Assembly (NCBI GenBank): GCA_020091685.1
Contig: CM034595.1
Coordinates: 26,397,933-26,461,932 of the forward strand
Source of the DNA: Lutjanus erythropterus
Taxonomy: Eukaryota > Chordata > Actinopteri > Lutjaniformes > Lutjanidae
Length of the DNA stretch: 64,000 bases
Direction: 5' to 3'
The notes under the pieces were generated by a model. That model ran no database searches. It saw only the letters and a program-made list of their open reading frames with translations, and was not told where the DNA came from. Positions 46,201 to 59,768 of this stretch are shown here, piece by piece. The translations under genes were made by a program, and so were the position numbers. Each line of letters opens with the position of its first letter. Position 1 is the first letter of the stretch.

Positions 46201-46839
46201 AGACCAGGGATACTCAGCTTGTTACGCCTGAGGGCCACTTTTACAAAATGACAGGATGTCAGGGGTCAGATAAAAAACAAACAAATATTAATGTTATTTA
46301 TCAGATAAAATTAATAACATGTGAAGGCCCATAACTTTCTTTGTTTTTTTTTTTATTTTAAAATTAACTGACTTATTAACTTCACCTATTAACTAAATTG
46401 ACTTGGTGCAAGGATGGACAGATAAATCAGATATTTTACTGCATTTCATACATCAACTACATCAGCATTTTATTTGTAAATGCTTTGCTTTGCTACAACG
46501 TTAAACAGCTGGAATCTCCTCCATCACTGAAATCACTGATATGTTGGAATGATTTCTAAACAGAAACCATAAACATAAACCACTCCTACCAGGGACACAG
46601 TGCAGAGCATGTTAAAACTCTTTTAGCACAAAACACACATGTATGGGATCAGAATTATCTGCATTTCTGTATAACTTTTGTTCATCTTCAACAACCACAT
46701 TTCATCCCATCATACAAAACTGGCAAATTTGTCCTGGGAAAAACATGTGCGAATCAATGTTTTTCATGGATTAAACTATTGAGAATTAACATGTGAACAA
46801 ATAACATACACATTAGGGAGGTTTTCTTAACTTTGCGCT

Positions 46840-47193
46840 AGTGTTGTCATGATACTGGAATTTCTAATTTTGATATACCTCAAAAAATATTGATATTTGA
46901 TACTATTTTTAATACTACAGGGTAAAAATGGCTTTACATTGAGGGCATAAAAGTTTAGATTTTTATTCAAATAAAAATATAACAAGGCTATAACACATGA
47001 CACTGAGTAAGTCAGAGAGGCAGGACTATGACGGCACTGCAGCAGTTTGTGTGTCAACTCGCTGTTGGAGAGAAGAGAGCGAGAAAGTGCAGCCGGTCCA
47101 GGAGTATCGATACTGAGTAAAATGAGTACTGAAAGCATTTTCCAAATAGTCACTATCAATATTTATTGATATATTGATATTTTTGACAACACT
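46840..47193. mobile_element. miniature element with AGTGTTGTCA termini
   Basis: Perfect 10-base inverted termini: agtgttgtca at 46840-46849 and tgacaacact at 47184-47193. The interior contains repeated ttgatatt words. Same family as 23277-23636. Confidence 0.75.
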
Positions 47194-47195
47194 AT

Positions 47196-47265
47196 TTTGG
47201 GCAGAGCCAGGCTAACAGCTCACCACTGTTTCCAGTCTTCATGCTAAGCTAATAGAGGTGGAGAA
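47196..47265 (-). repeat. inverted fragment of the 45870-46200 repeat
   Basis: gggcagagccaggctaacag, then ctgtttccagtcttcatgct and aagctaa, the reverse complement order of the end of 45870-46200. Confidence 0.65.
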
Positions 47266-48134
47266 ATGTCCTGTTTCTAAGATGCGTTGTGATGTGGACA
47301 TGGAAGATTCTGCAGTGATGTAGTGAAGTAATATAGTTCAGCGTTTGCAGCCGACACAAAATTATAGTCTGCTAATATTGAACACTGATTTTCCGACAGG
47401 TGAATCGAGAATCAAATAGTGAGGACAGTGAAGATTCACAGATCACAGAAGATTCTGCGGCTTCATATTCTCTGTGCAGACATGGGAGCAGTATTGATCT
47501 TCATATCACAATCTCAACAAGAAAGCAAATAAAGGCATTTCCCAGCATGGTGGTGCATTGTTTTTTGTTAAAGCTGCTTTGAGATCTATGTCCAGTTTTT
47601 TCATGGACCAGCTGTAGGTATTAATAGATACATTTTTGTATCCTCAACTTTAAAAACTGTGATATCTTTGACAAAATGACAGACTGTTGAAAGCAAAGAA
47701 AAATCAGTAACTGTAATGACTCATAATAAGGCAGATGGGAGGAAAGTGTTTTTCTTTTGAAGACAGACATGTCATGTGTTTTTCAAATATTATTAAATGA
47801 GCTTTCTTTCAGGGAGCAAAAGCTTTCCACAGATGATATACCGTACATCATTTGCATGAAACCCCTGACCTCGGTGTGGTGCACACACACACACACACAT
47901 GCACAGGGGAAAGAGGCTGCTTTTTAAGATGACTAATGGGCGTTTTGCTACAGCAATAAAAACATGCAGGCAAAGAGCAGAGAGAGGGGTAAAATGGAAA
48001 GAGGAAGAGAATGGCTGTCAAGGGGCGAGTAATGAGACAGAGGACAGGAAAGAGGCAGTAAAACTTAGAGAGAGAGGCACAAGGTGTGAATACAGAGCTC
48101 AGGGCCCTAACAGACATCCCAGCACACACTGCGA

Positions 48135-49455
48135 TTAAAGGGATAGTTTGGACTTATTTGAAGTGGTGTTGCATGAGGTACTCATCGATTACCAGTAGAT
48201 TACCTACAGTAGATGATGATCAGCATCCCCCAAGTTTGCAGAAGCAGAGCGTTGTAAGCAATGCACTGCTGTGGACAGCATCAGCAACACAACACATTTT
48301 AGCCAAGCCTTCCTAAAAAAATCTATATCAGTTTGAGTGTATGCTATACTTGTATATATAGTTCATATATAACTTTACTTTTCCATTAGGCAGCTTTTTC
48401 TGACTGGGAACCACCGTTATATAAGCCAAATCTTACTGTCTTCAAACCAACCAAACTTCAGTGGTGATTCAGGACAGTCCCGAATTTTGAGCAGGTGTCC
48501 CGAATCTTTTCCTGTTTATACCAAAAGTTATCTGTTGGCCTAGTAACAGATAATATGTAGACGCTTAAACGAGAGCTGTCTGTAAGCTGCATCAAACTAC
48601 TTCTGTCAGCAGTAATTCATGCTTTAAGTTATTAAATAAGCCCTGTTCCTTTTTGTAGATACGTACGGATATAACCGATGTGTTTTCACTTGTCTATTTC
48701 ACTGATTAGGCCATCATAAATTATGGATTGATGTCATTCAGCCTGTTTTAAACCAGATGACAGAGAGTACAGCCACTCATCTATGATAAAAACATCTAAA
48801 AATGACTTTGTAAGCTCATACAGCTTAATGACAATTTTATCTGTTGAAAAGACATTTAAATGTGTCCTTAATGCATCTTGTAAAAATGCAGCCAGGACAC
48901 TGTGCTTCACATCGCCATCATTTTAGTAACAAATTTTCAGAGTTAGTGTCTGATGTTACACTAAATTATCTGATCTGGTCACTGTATCTGCTACTGCCTC
49001 AATCTGTTAGTGTTAGGTTAGTTCAGATTCACTGAAGTCACACAATAACACAAACTAAATAACCGATCAAGGCAGCAGTTGACAAGCCCCTCGTGTTCTG
49101 CGAGGTAAAATCACTGATTTTCCCTGTGGAATTTGGTTGGTTTGGAGAGAGTGATATTTGGCCTCTGTAGCAGCTGGTTTCCATGAGAAAAGGCTAAAGC
49201 AGTGAAAATATTCGGGATATGGCTTGCACCTTAACTGATATTGAATTTTTTTTTTAGGTGGACCTTTTTTAAGAGGCCAAAACACCTTTTGTTGCTGTGA
49301 TGCCCTGTTCACAGGAGTTGATTGCTTAGTTTCCATGCTAGTACTCCCTCTGCTTCTACAAACTGGGGGTGTGCCGACAGGGATCTGTTGTAGGTAATAC
49401 ACTTGATAAATACCTCATACAACCCCACATCAAATAATCCTAACTATCCCCTTAA
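48135..49455. mobile_element. foldback TTAA-type element, copy D, with an insertion
   Basis: TTAA at 48135-48138 with agggatagtttgga, and ctaactatcccc with TTAA at 49452-49455. The left arm runs to about 48467 and the right arm from about 48975. About 0.5 kb between them (from ttcaggacagtcccgaattt on) is absent from copy B and is probably a later insertion. Confidence 0.75.
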
Positions 49456-50940
49456 GTCGTCTGCTGAAAAACATCTGCACCATGTGTAAAACAGGCAACC
49501 CCCATGGAACACTTCACACCCGCCAACCTCCAATCACCTCAGACTTACTACAATATCGTGCAAATGAAACACTCCATGACTCTTGAGACACACGTAACAT
49601 TTTATCAACATTTTGCATCAAAAAGGACCCCTGTCAAAATATTCATACGCTCCCGTGATGAAGACGTTCGGTGTGTGCATGAGTCCCTGGGTCACAGGCG
49701 CGCGCTGTTAGCCTTTGTTCTGCTGGGATGTGTGTTTAAGATTCAGAGCTTGTGATCTTTATCCGGCTGCACGCTGAGCACAGACGGGGGGAACAAGCAA
49801 GAAGCATACTGAGGCAGCCAGGCAGACACACGGGCCTCTAATGGAGGACGCTGATAACAGATTTCAGCTTTAATTGTTGGGGGATTTAAATAATTTATTT
49901 GACAGACAAAGACGCAAACTCAGCCCCGACCCCATCCCCCACACTGACACACACACATAAATGCAGAGATGCACATAATCCCCCCTCTTCCTGTTAACAT
50001 ACACTTATGTATAAATGTATAACTGACAGCGACCTCTTTGTAGCTTCACTCTGATATGGAAACAAACACAAAGAAATGACAGAAATACAAACACAGACCT
50101 CCTCTCATGCACTGTTTACATGTGATCTATCCCTCAGTGGAGATAAATGCTGCAAACTTTCAACATAAATGATCAGAGGAAGGCGGTTTGTAAAAGCTGA
50201 GGAATAAACAGGAAAAAAGGGACGAGGGAAAACAGAAATAGAAGCAATTATGAGCATAAATTCAATAAATTATCACAATTTAAGAGCTTAAAATAACAGA
50301 TTCATGGTATCTCATGTCAGACATATTTGTGTGGCATCTGTGCAGACCAGATGTGAGGCTCAAACACCCACATCTCCTGCTCCTTTTGTGTCTTATTCAG
50401 TGTCTGCTACTCTCATTCTCTCAGATCATTGCTTTAATTTAAATAGTCTGCTCATCCTCCCTCCACTATATGCTGGAGGAGAGTTTTTTCTCGGCTCCGT
50501 CGCCGCGGCAACATCTGTTTGAGAGCTGGCGTCCAGCTGTCAATCAGGCCTGGAGGAGATTTTGGAGGTGGATCCACAGACGTTCCACTTTCAGCTTACA
50601 ACATTTCATACAGCCATTTCCATATAATCACACCCCGCTCTCGCTTCTTTCTCTACACTTTAATGTCACCCAGCCCACACACACATACACACACAGACGC
50701 ATAAGAGCGCAGACACCGCTTGAGCTGGGAAAATGTTGCTCTGAAAAGACTTATTCAACTTTATTAAGTGGGTCTTAAAGAGGTAAAAACTGAAGCAGCG
50801 AGAAGCTGCGAATGCACCGAGTCCGCCTGGCTGTCAATCACATCAAACTTCATCCTGTTCTTTAAAGCATTTTGTTGTGAGTTGCTCTGGGTGAAGACAT
50901 CTGCTATGGCAACCCAGTTCAATCTCCTGAGGTGAATCAT

Positions 50941-50941
<1 letters not shown>

Positions 50942-50986
<45 letters not shown>
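50942..50986. repeat. (CA)n microsatellite
   Basis: About 22 uninterrupted units. Confidence 0.99.
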
Positions 50987-50990
<4 letters not shown>

Positions 50991-51100
50991 CAAGTTTCCA
51001 TGTGGTCTAAAATTCCTCTCACGATCTGTGTCGCCTGGCACTGCTGTGGCACTGGGATGAAAAACAGCACAAAAAGGACAGATTGGCAGGACGAATGTTT

Positions 51101-51106
51101 GTGTGC

Positions 51107-51163
<57 letters not shown>

Positions 51164-51185
51164 TGAAAGAGAGAGAGAGAGAGAG
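51101..51185. repeat. compound (GT)n-(GA)n microsatellite
   Basis: GT units, interrupted near the start and once near 51157, followed by about nine GA units. Confidence 0.98.
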
Positions 51186-51307
51186 TATTGGCACAAGTGG
51201 TGGAGTAGCAGGCTTTTCATTCCTTTCACACCAGCCAATCTAGCGGCTTTTAAAGACTCTTCTTAATACACCCAACATCCTAAAACACAAGAAAAAAATC
51301 AAGAATT

Positions 51308-52710
51308 TTAAAACGAAAGTTGGATTTTTTGAAATGTTTTGAAATGAGGTTGTATGAGGTACTTCTCCATCGTCAATGGATTGCTTACAGTAGATACCGG
51401 TCGGCAAACACTTAGTTTGGAGAAGCAGAGAGGAATACCAGTATGGAACTGCCGTGGACAGGGTCAGCAACAAAACATATTTTAGCCACTTAAAAGAAGG
51501 TGTAAAAAAAAAATCAATATCAGTTTAAGTGTATGTTACATTACATTTTCACCACTTTACCTTGCCATGAGATAGTCTTTTCAAATGGTATTCTACCGCT
51601 GTCTCGATCTGTTAGTTTGTTAGTGTTATTGTGTGACTATGGTGTTTTAAAGGGTTAGCTCAGATTCACCAAAGTCACACAATAACTAACAGATCGAGGC
51701 AGCGGCAGACAAGTAACTCCCATTTTCTGCAAGGTAAAATTACTGTTTTTTCAATGGAGTCTGGTGGCTTTGGAGAGAGCGAAGCTTGGCTTATATAACA
51801 GTAGTTTCCTGTCAGAAAAGGCTGTCTGACAACAAGGTGAAGCAGTGAAAATATTCTAAATATATTGTACACTTAATCACTAGGCACAATTTTTTAGGTG
51901 GGCCAACCACCATGTACTGTAGGTTATACTAGGGCTGCCACAATAACCACCACATCTCAACAAACCAATCATAGCGGATGGTAAGCAGCGGCAACAACCA
52001 CAATGTTCAATCAGTGCTTCAAATTCAAAACTTTAACAAGAAAGTAGAGGGTCAATTAAGCCTCAAGCTCAAGGATGGATCCATATTAGCTGTCCATGAT
52101 CAAAGTTCAAACTTGGGAGCTGTAAGTTTTGCCATGTTTTACGTTGTTTTAGTGTTTGTTTTGTACCTATTTTGGCTACTATCACAAGCTGGGGCAATGT
52201 TGAACTAATGTTGTAATACTGAAGGACCATTAAGAAAAACCGTGTGAATGTTAGTCTCATTTGAAGCCCATTAAGTAACAAGAGTAATAGGTTTGATGCC
52301 AATAACTGTTTTATAATGTTGCTTTTTGTGGAAGTTTATTTCACAGCATCAGCTGCGTTAGCTCTGTTGTTGTACAGAAACAGGCTGGTTCTGCTTTGTG
52401 ATCTTCATCACCAGTGTGTGTGTTGCTGCTGTATGTAAATGTCCTTGATAGACGCGCCCAAAAAGCTAACAATATATCTACATGTGAAACAGTAAAACTG
52501 CAGGTATGCATCTGCAACATTATGTACTGATGGGGAGCACCCTGCAGCTAGGTTGCTCAGCAAACAAAACACGAGAATGGCAAAACTATCATGCTTTTGA
52601 GCGAACCTAAATTCTGAAATTCTGTCGACGCAACAGCCCTAACTAATACACTGATTACCAATAAGTATCTTGTACAACCCCACTTCAAAAAATCCAAACT
52701 ATCCCTTTAA
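51308..52710. mobile_element. foldback TTAA-type element, copy E, with a hAT-like insertion
   Basis: TTAA at 51308-51311 and 52707-52710. Both arms are recognisable (gtatgaggtacttctccatc .. ccaataagtatcttgtacaa). The right arm is split at about 51929/52642 by the element listed next. Confidence 0.75.
51930..52641. mobile_element. hAT-like element inside foldback copy E (TAGGGCTGCCACAATAACC)
   Basis: Left end tagggctgccacaataacc and right end gacgcaacagcccta are inverted at the terminal bases. 712 bp with no transposase frame. The flanks ggttatac and actaatac agree at 5 of 8, so the target duplication is weak. It interrupts copy E and is therefore younger. Confidence 0.6.
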
Positions 52711-54299
52711 TCAAATGCATCCATACGTCCATACACATCTGCACACAAGCACTGCAGTCATCAAATGGATTTCTGCTCCATATATGGATTTCTGCCATTT
52801 AACCCTGTAATAAAAAGGGCACCGACACACAAAGGACCGAACATGTGCTGTGTCAGGCGTCCGTAATGAGGATGGGGGAGGGCTGTCGAGGAAAGAGAGA
52901 GGAGAAAGGAAAGATAACATGGTGGTTGCGGCGGAGGGAGGGGTTTGGGTGGAGGTGCAGCAAGATGGAAAGGTGGATAAGAGAAATAAAGATGTGAAAA
53001 GGAGTGAAGGAGAGATGGGAGGTGGGTGGCAGGGAGGTTTCTCTTTGGGAAAAGCTGCAGCTGCTTTCACCTGCACCGCCACAACCCCCTTCTCTCTCCA
53101 GCCTCACCCACCCACCCACCCACCGAGGCCTCATTAAAGGTCTCCAGGCTATAATTCATTCACTCTGCAATCACTTATCAGACATGCAATTCCACCAGCA
53201 TATTCTCTGGGATCCCTGCTCTTATTGCACAGGGAATACTGACACGCACAAACATGACACACTGATGCTAACAGAACACAAAAGAAAGAATCAAACACAA
53301 AGTATATTCCAGTTCTCTGCAGGCTTAGGTCTGTAGCACGCAACATACAGGCAAACTCAGTCGACTCCTGAATTATGCAGTGGCTGGAGATGTTGTGGGC
53401 ATGAAGAAGAACATGCAGATGTGTATCAGTGACAACATGTGGATTGTTAGTGAACTCCACGCCATGTAAACAGAGACAGACTTTTGGAGCCTTGTACACT
53501 TGGGACCAAGTGATCATGACTTGTTTAGTTTTTATGTTCAACTGATGCAGTTATTCTATTTCATGCCCTTAAATGCATCATCGTGTGTGTTTGTGGGTTA
53601 ACTTGCTCTCCATCTTATCCACCGACTCTATCAGATTTTGCGCCATGGTAAATTTTGTTAAATAGTTAATCTCCTGACAGTAAACCATACTTTCAATTGA
53701 TTTTTATTCAGCACGACAGGGGAAAAGGAGTAATCTATGGAAGACAATAGTCTTTAGAGAGGCATTAGTATCTTTTCCTGCTGAGAGAACAACAGTGTTT
53801 CCTTCTGTCCCTGTCTTCAGCAAGAGTCGGCTCCTGGATCTCTTTGTCTACACTAATCCTGCATACTGAGTCGAGATGGCTCAACAGAGGAGAGGGGGGA
53901 ACGGAGGAATGGTACGATCCGAGCACAAAAAAGGAAGGCCAGTAATTCAATGCTTGACATTCTGCAAAGTCTACAAACACAAGCCCTGCCCTGAAAGGAG
54001 GGGTTCGCATTTTTAGCTATGGAACAGCCAGCACTATAATAAATCTACAACAACTGGATAGATTGCCATTAAATTATGTGCACACATTCATATTCACCTT
54101 AAGATGAATTGTTGTAACTTTGGTGATACTTTCATTTTTCATACTTGGGTTTATTGCCAAATACCACCTGCAAAACTAATGGCACTTCCATCAGCCCGAG
54201 ATGGGAAATTAACTTTTTTATATGAGAAGAAATACCAACCACTGATGTTCCAATTAATCATCCACTTAATAGTACTTTCATATTTTACCAGCATTTAGC

Positions 54300-54540
54300 T
54301 GATGGTTGGTGCTAATTCCTCACCATGGAGCTTTGCTTTGTTTTGTGCTAATTGTGAGAAAATGTTAGAGACCTTACATGCTCAACTAAGATGATAAACA
54401 TGCTAGCATTGCATGAGCTAAACACAACATTGTGAGCATGTTAGCATGCTGATGTTAGCATTGAACTCAAAGCACTGCTGTGTCTATGTACAGCCTCTCA
54501 GCAGAGAGGCTGGCATTGATGTACTCTAGAATCTTGGTCT
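54300..54540 (+). repeat. TTAGCATGCTAATGTTAGC family, copy 2
   Basis: tgagcatgttagcatgctga then tgttagcattgaactcaaag and tgtctatgtacagcctctca, the same order as 21530-21720. Confidence 0.75.
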
Positions 54541-54709
54541 TTTATTCTTTTACATAATTCTCACATATCCATTTGTGCAATGATACAACAGTAAAATACA
54601 ACAGATTTTCCATCCAGAGATCCCATCCTGTCACAGTCCCAAAGTAAGTGATGGGGAAAAAATCCACAGTCCTCATTCTGCACAAAAATGCATTCTGAGT
54701 TAATCTGAG

Positions 54710-55190
54710 AAAGTTGGTTCAGATTCACCCAAGTCACACCACAACACAAACTAACTAACCAATCACATCAGTGGTAGACCAGCGACTCCTGTGTTCTGTG
54801 AGGTACAGTTACTGTTTTTCCTTAAGGAGTCTGGTTGCCTTGCAATATTTGCCTTAAATAATTGTGGTTTCCAGTAAGAAAAGGTGGTCTGACTGCAAAG
54901 TAAAGTGTTAGAAATAGTCTAGATATTACTTAATTAGTTTGGATTAACCGAAGTCACACAATAACACAAACAAACTAACTGATCAAGGCAGTGGTAGATC
55001 AGCATCTCCCATGTTCTGGGAGGTAATTACTGTTTTTGCCAAAGGCTCAGGAGAGACAGATTTAACAAGCAATATAACAAGGCTAAAATATTTTTGCTAC
55101 TGACTCTGTCCACAGCAGTACATTGCTTAGCTTCCTACACTCCTGCTACTTCTTCGAACTGGTCAACTGTAGGTTATAGAGTCTATTTGT
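54710..55190. mobile_element. foldback TTAA-type element, copy F (right-arm pieces, duplicated)
   Basis: Right-arm sequence appears twice in the same orientation (agtcacaccacaacacaaac at about 54730; agtcacacaataacacaaac at about 54950), followed by gactctgtccacagcagtac and cattgcttagcttcctacac. This looks like two truncated copies or an internal duplication. Confidence 0.65.
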
Positions 55191-55538
55191 TCTCAAAATG
55201 CCTGAAGAAGTCCTGCAGGGCCTCCCAAGTCTAACAAACCCCAAATAACATCCATGCTGCTATTTGTTCTTCTAAATTAACCCTGCTCACCTCCATAAAA
55301 TTAATCTGTATCCACCTTCCTGACACACACCACAAACTGTGCAAAATACACTCAGAAACACACAAACGCGCACTCATTCCCTTACATACTCAATCACTCA
55401 GATACCAGGACATACTGTACATACACAGTTCTGGATGTGACGCTGAGCCGCTTAGCAAACACAGACTATAATATAACATTTGTGAGCACTGCATCTGCTC
55501 ACAGATACTCACAAACATAATTCCCCATGTGATAGCTA

Positions 55539-55540
<2 letters not shown>

Positions 55541-55597
<57 letters not shown>
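55541..55597. repeat. (GT)28 microsatellite
   Basis: Uninterrupted. Confidence 0.99.
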
Positions 55598-55598
<1 letters not shown>

Positions 55599-58465
55599 TC
55601 AGAGGACACACAGATCAGAGAAAGAAGCCCTGCCGGAGGCCAGAGAAGAAGAAGAAGAAGAAAGTCGGAGATGGAGTGAAGAGAGGAAAGAGGAAAGGAG
55701 AAGCGGGACTGTTTTCTTTTTAGGGTACTTCTTTCAAGTACCCACTACCCTCGAGCATGAACACACACTGACACACACACACCCAACTCTATCTCTCCCT
55801 ATCTCCTGCACTTACTCAACCCACCCACCACGATTCAAGGGTGCATGAAGGACATCCACACATATCTCTGTCCTCTTCTTTCTCTTCTTCCTTAACTATT
55901 TCTTTCTCTCCTTCTCTCTCTCACACACACACACTCCCCTCTCTGTGTTTTTCTCATTAAGTCCGCAGCTAATCAGATCACGCCTCTCTGCAATAAATTA
56001 CAGACCTGGGAACAGAGGAGGAGAGACAGAGATGGAGGTGGAAAAGGAGGAGAAGAGTGGAGTTGGGCTGTAGTGGTGTCAGGATGCAGGCAGCGAGACA
56101 CGGGTGGATGATAAATTGTCTCGTGATGGGACATGAGAGGGAGTTAAATCATATATCTGTGGAGATGTACGGTAATGCACATGTAGGTACAAGCCATACA
56201 CACATTAATACACACACGCACGCGCAAACACATGCACAACACTGTGACGCGCACTGATAACACCACAGCATCAGCACCTTTCACGGTCCGTGGCAGCCAA
56301 ACGCCTACACACATTTTAGGGATCAAATGGCCAAAGTCACAAAGTCCAAGCGAAGTCAGACAAAGTCAGGAAGTCAACATGCATGTGACATCAGCTCAAT
56401 GGCATTTTGAATGATGCACTAATTTGTCCTGCAAGTGAACAAGAGATTATTGTAGGAATAAAAAAATAACTTCTAGAACCACCAACTCCTCCAACTATGC
56501 TGCTCAAAAACAAGTAGACATATATGAGTTGTCCAGGGTTTACAGAAAATAAAAATCCCACTTGTTTTCAGTAGGGAGTATTGACCTACATGTAATTAAA
56601 CCAGATTTAACTATAACATAAACTAACATTAAACTATATTTTGCAGGAGAATGTGCATAGTTCAACAACATTCATATTCTTTAGTGATTCAAGTAGTTAA
56701 ATTGCCTTTTTTGCTATTTTTGTGCAATTAAAGCTACAATAAGTATCATTTATGCATTAAAATGTCCACACAATTCATGGAAAAACATAATTTAATCAAG
56801 GTTACAATGTGTTTCCTACTAGCCACGAGTTGCTATAACTTTCGGGAAAACACAGGATACACTGGAGTGAGGAAGGATGTCAGCAAATGTGACTAAAAAC
56901 ATTAATTAATATCAATACATTACCTCGTCCATGAACATGATTTCTGTCTGAGTCACATCAGATAGATAATCACCTGCAATGGTGGCTGTTTAATAATGAA
57001 GAAAACAGCTACCGTGATCCCACGCCACTTGACTATGTCGTTAAGCTACACCTTTTGTTATAGTTTTGATGTGAAAGACACACCGAGCGGCAAGACTTAC
57101 ATAATGTAAATTTAATCACTGAAACTACAAACAATTTTAAACCATTGCTTTTCTCCTGAATGATTGACATGATACTGTTTTAAATCCAAAGCTGACATTT
57201 CTTGCACTTTTCCATGATATTTAATTTTTGGTTATGTATGACCTGTGAACAATTAGAAACTTTTTGCAATCAGCTAAATTGAGTGGCATGTGACTTTTTT
57301 GTATTATGACATTGTCAATTTGATCTTTTTTCAAAATAGTTATAAGCACCTTTTCAGAGTAGCTTCTGTTTAACTAGACTTCTCCGGGTAGCTTTGCTGT
57401 AGTCCAGCGTCTTCCAGTGTGAGGTAATTGGTAAGTTCCAAAACCATGCTTTCAGAATAGCTTCCCCAACACTGCTCATTTTGTACAAAGACACTGTTAT
57501 ATAGCTGGCATTTAGAGCACTTCCAAGAAACTCTCCCCGATGAATCATCAGAACAAACAATGAACAAAATGGGAGAAAATATCTGGTTCTAATGCACTGC
57601 CGCAACAAGCTAGTTGAGCTATAGTTGTAAGGTATATTTTAGCCAATTTACTTCAAATACTTCATCTGTGGTGTGTGTGGTGTTGTCAGATTATCTGACC
57701 TCCTCTGAAAATGTGGATGTGTTCCCAGCTTTTTGAAACTTTTAGCAGACTGTGAGAACCGGTCAGGACCGAGACTTGAGTTCACTAAAGTCTGCGAAGT
57801 CCACCAGCAGTTAGACCACAAAACTGGAAATGGCATATCCAAAAAGATGGACAGGTTGCATAAGGGTGTTAAACCTGCAAAAAAAGGAATATGAATATGA
57901 AGTCTGTCGATTTCGACCTCACATAGGATGTCTTATTAAAAGTACAGTGCTGGGGTTTTTGACAACTGGTAGCACTATGGATCTGTTTTAGTTTTTAAGA
58001 GAGGGCTCTCATTTTTTTTGTATCCTGGACATGCACATGAACGCACATGACACAATACAAAGTTTTGTTGTAGTTTTCATGCTATTTTGCTGATCAGCAG
58101 TTGACAGCAGTAACACATGAAGAATGTATCTGCTGACAAAGGAAAGGAAGAAGTCAGCTAGCTAGCAAACGTGAATGTAACAATCCATGATTTAAAATAT
58201 ATATAATTTTTCATTCAGCTTTTGAAATGTATGAGGAATTCGACACATTTGTCAGGTCTCAGCAACACTTATAATGCATTTTAGTGAATAAAAATGAAGG
58301 TAAGCTTAACTTTGTTTGCACAAAAACTCCACAGGATACTTGTTTTGAAAGTCTGACATTAGAGGTGATTCCTTTTGTGAGCTAAAATGATCAAGACACT
58401 ACTCATTCGTATTGACAGAAAATCATACAGACATCTGCTACATTGATTACATGTGTGGTCACTAC

Positions 58466-58647
58466 TAGGGCTAAACGATTAAAAAAACAATTGTGATTAT
58501 TTTGACTGATATTGTAATTACAATCTGATTTACATTGTCAGAGGGAATAATAACTTGTATGGTTACCCTCATTTTCAGTGAAAAAACATATTATAATGAT
58601 TATGGTGTGAAAATATGATGTATAGGCCATTGAATTGTTCTGCCCTA
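58466..58647. mobile_element. hAT-like miniature element with 8-bp target duplication
   Basis: Left end tagggctaaacgatt, right end aattgttctgcccta. The flanks gtcactac (58458-58465) and gtcattac (58648-58655) match at 7 of 8. 182 bp, non-coding. Confidence 0.75.
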
Positions 58648-58926
58648 GTCATTACCAGTTTTTTTTTTTAAATTGCCAACAAGAGAGTGTAATTAAAATA
58701 GTAGAGTTAAATAATTTGGCTTTCTTTGCCCAATTCTCTTAATTTTCATCCTTTTAAGTATTGATCCTCCCCCTTTCCATCTGAGCCTCCTTTCTTTCCA
58801 TCCAGTCTTGTTATCTCTAATTAAGACAACACTTTACGTGCCTTTTCTGCACCTGAGGCCCAGCGAGACGACACATACAAAGCAGCTTCTCATGGTTCAC
58901 ATCACATTGACGACCACAATGGTAGG

Positions 58927-58977
58927 AACACGCGCACACGCACGCACGCACACACACACACGCAAGCACACACACAT
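58927..58977. repeat. imperfect (CA)n/(CGCA)n
   Basis: Mixed CGCA and CA units. Confidence 0.95.
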
Positions 58978-59153
58978 TCCTGCCCATGCACAGATGCACC
59001 AACACATATGCAGACATTCATCAAACCACTGGACCATGGGATGTTTGGTTAGCTTCCTGCCTAACATAAGCAGCTGAAGGGACCCCATATTTATATCTGT
59101 ACTCTATCCCCTCCAGCCCCCTCCACACTAACACTGTCATCCCTGGTGCACAA

Positions 59154-59155
<2 letters not shown>

Positions 59156-59193
<38 letters not shown>
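59156..59193. repeat. (CA)n microsatellite
   Basis: About 19 units. Confidence 0.99.
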
Positions 59194-59195
<2 letters not shown>

Positions 59196-59768
59196 CACAG
59201 AGATGAATAATGCATTTAGAATTGCCTGTAATTGACCCTCAGCATTTGCATAAAGCATTTGTGTGCATACCGGGAAAGCTGACGCAACACAGTAGTAGGA
59301 ATAACAACACACTGAGTGACTGTCAGTGTCAACATCGCACAGGAGGACGGGGAGAAGCCCTCGGTGGATTATTTCATAACACGGAAGAGGTTATGAAACT
59401 CTCAAGTCCTGGTAGAGACTGCCCACCTGTTCTTCTGTCTGTCTGCACTCAGATATCATCATACATACATAACCTACAGACTGTATGAAGACAGAATCAC
59501 ATGGACATGTCCACCCCGCTCACTATTTGTTTTGCAAGTACAGACGCAGAACCAGACACACTTCAGCTCGGTCAAGCTACTGTCCTCTAGCTTGTTATCA
59601 TTTTCTGTCAGCAACCCTGCAGTTTGTTGAATATATATTTTTGTGATAACATCTGACAGAATTTTAAAATGAATGTAATGAAAATATGATGACATTGGAA
59701 CTGGCCTGTATATAATAAATAATTTATCATTAAAACTTCATTAAATTTCAGTGTAATGGCAACATTAT

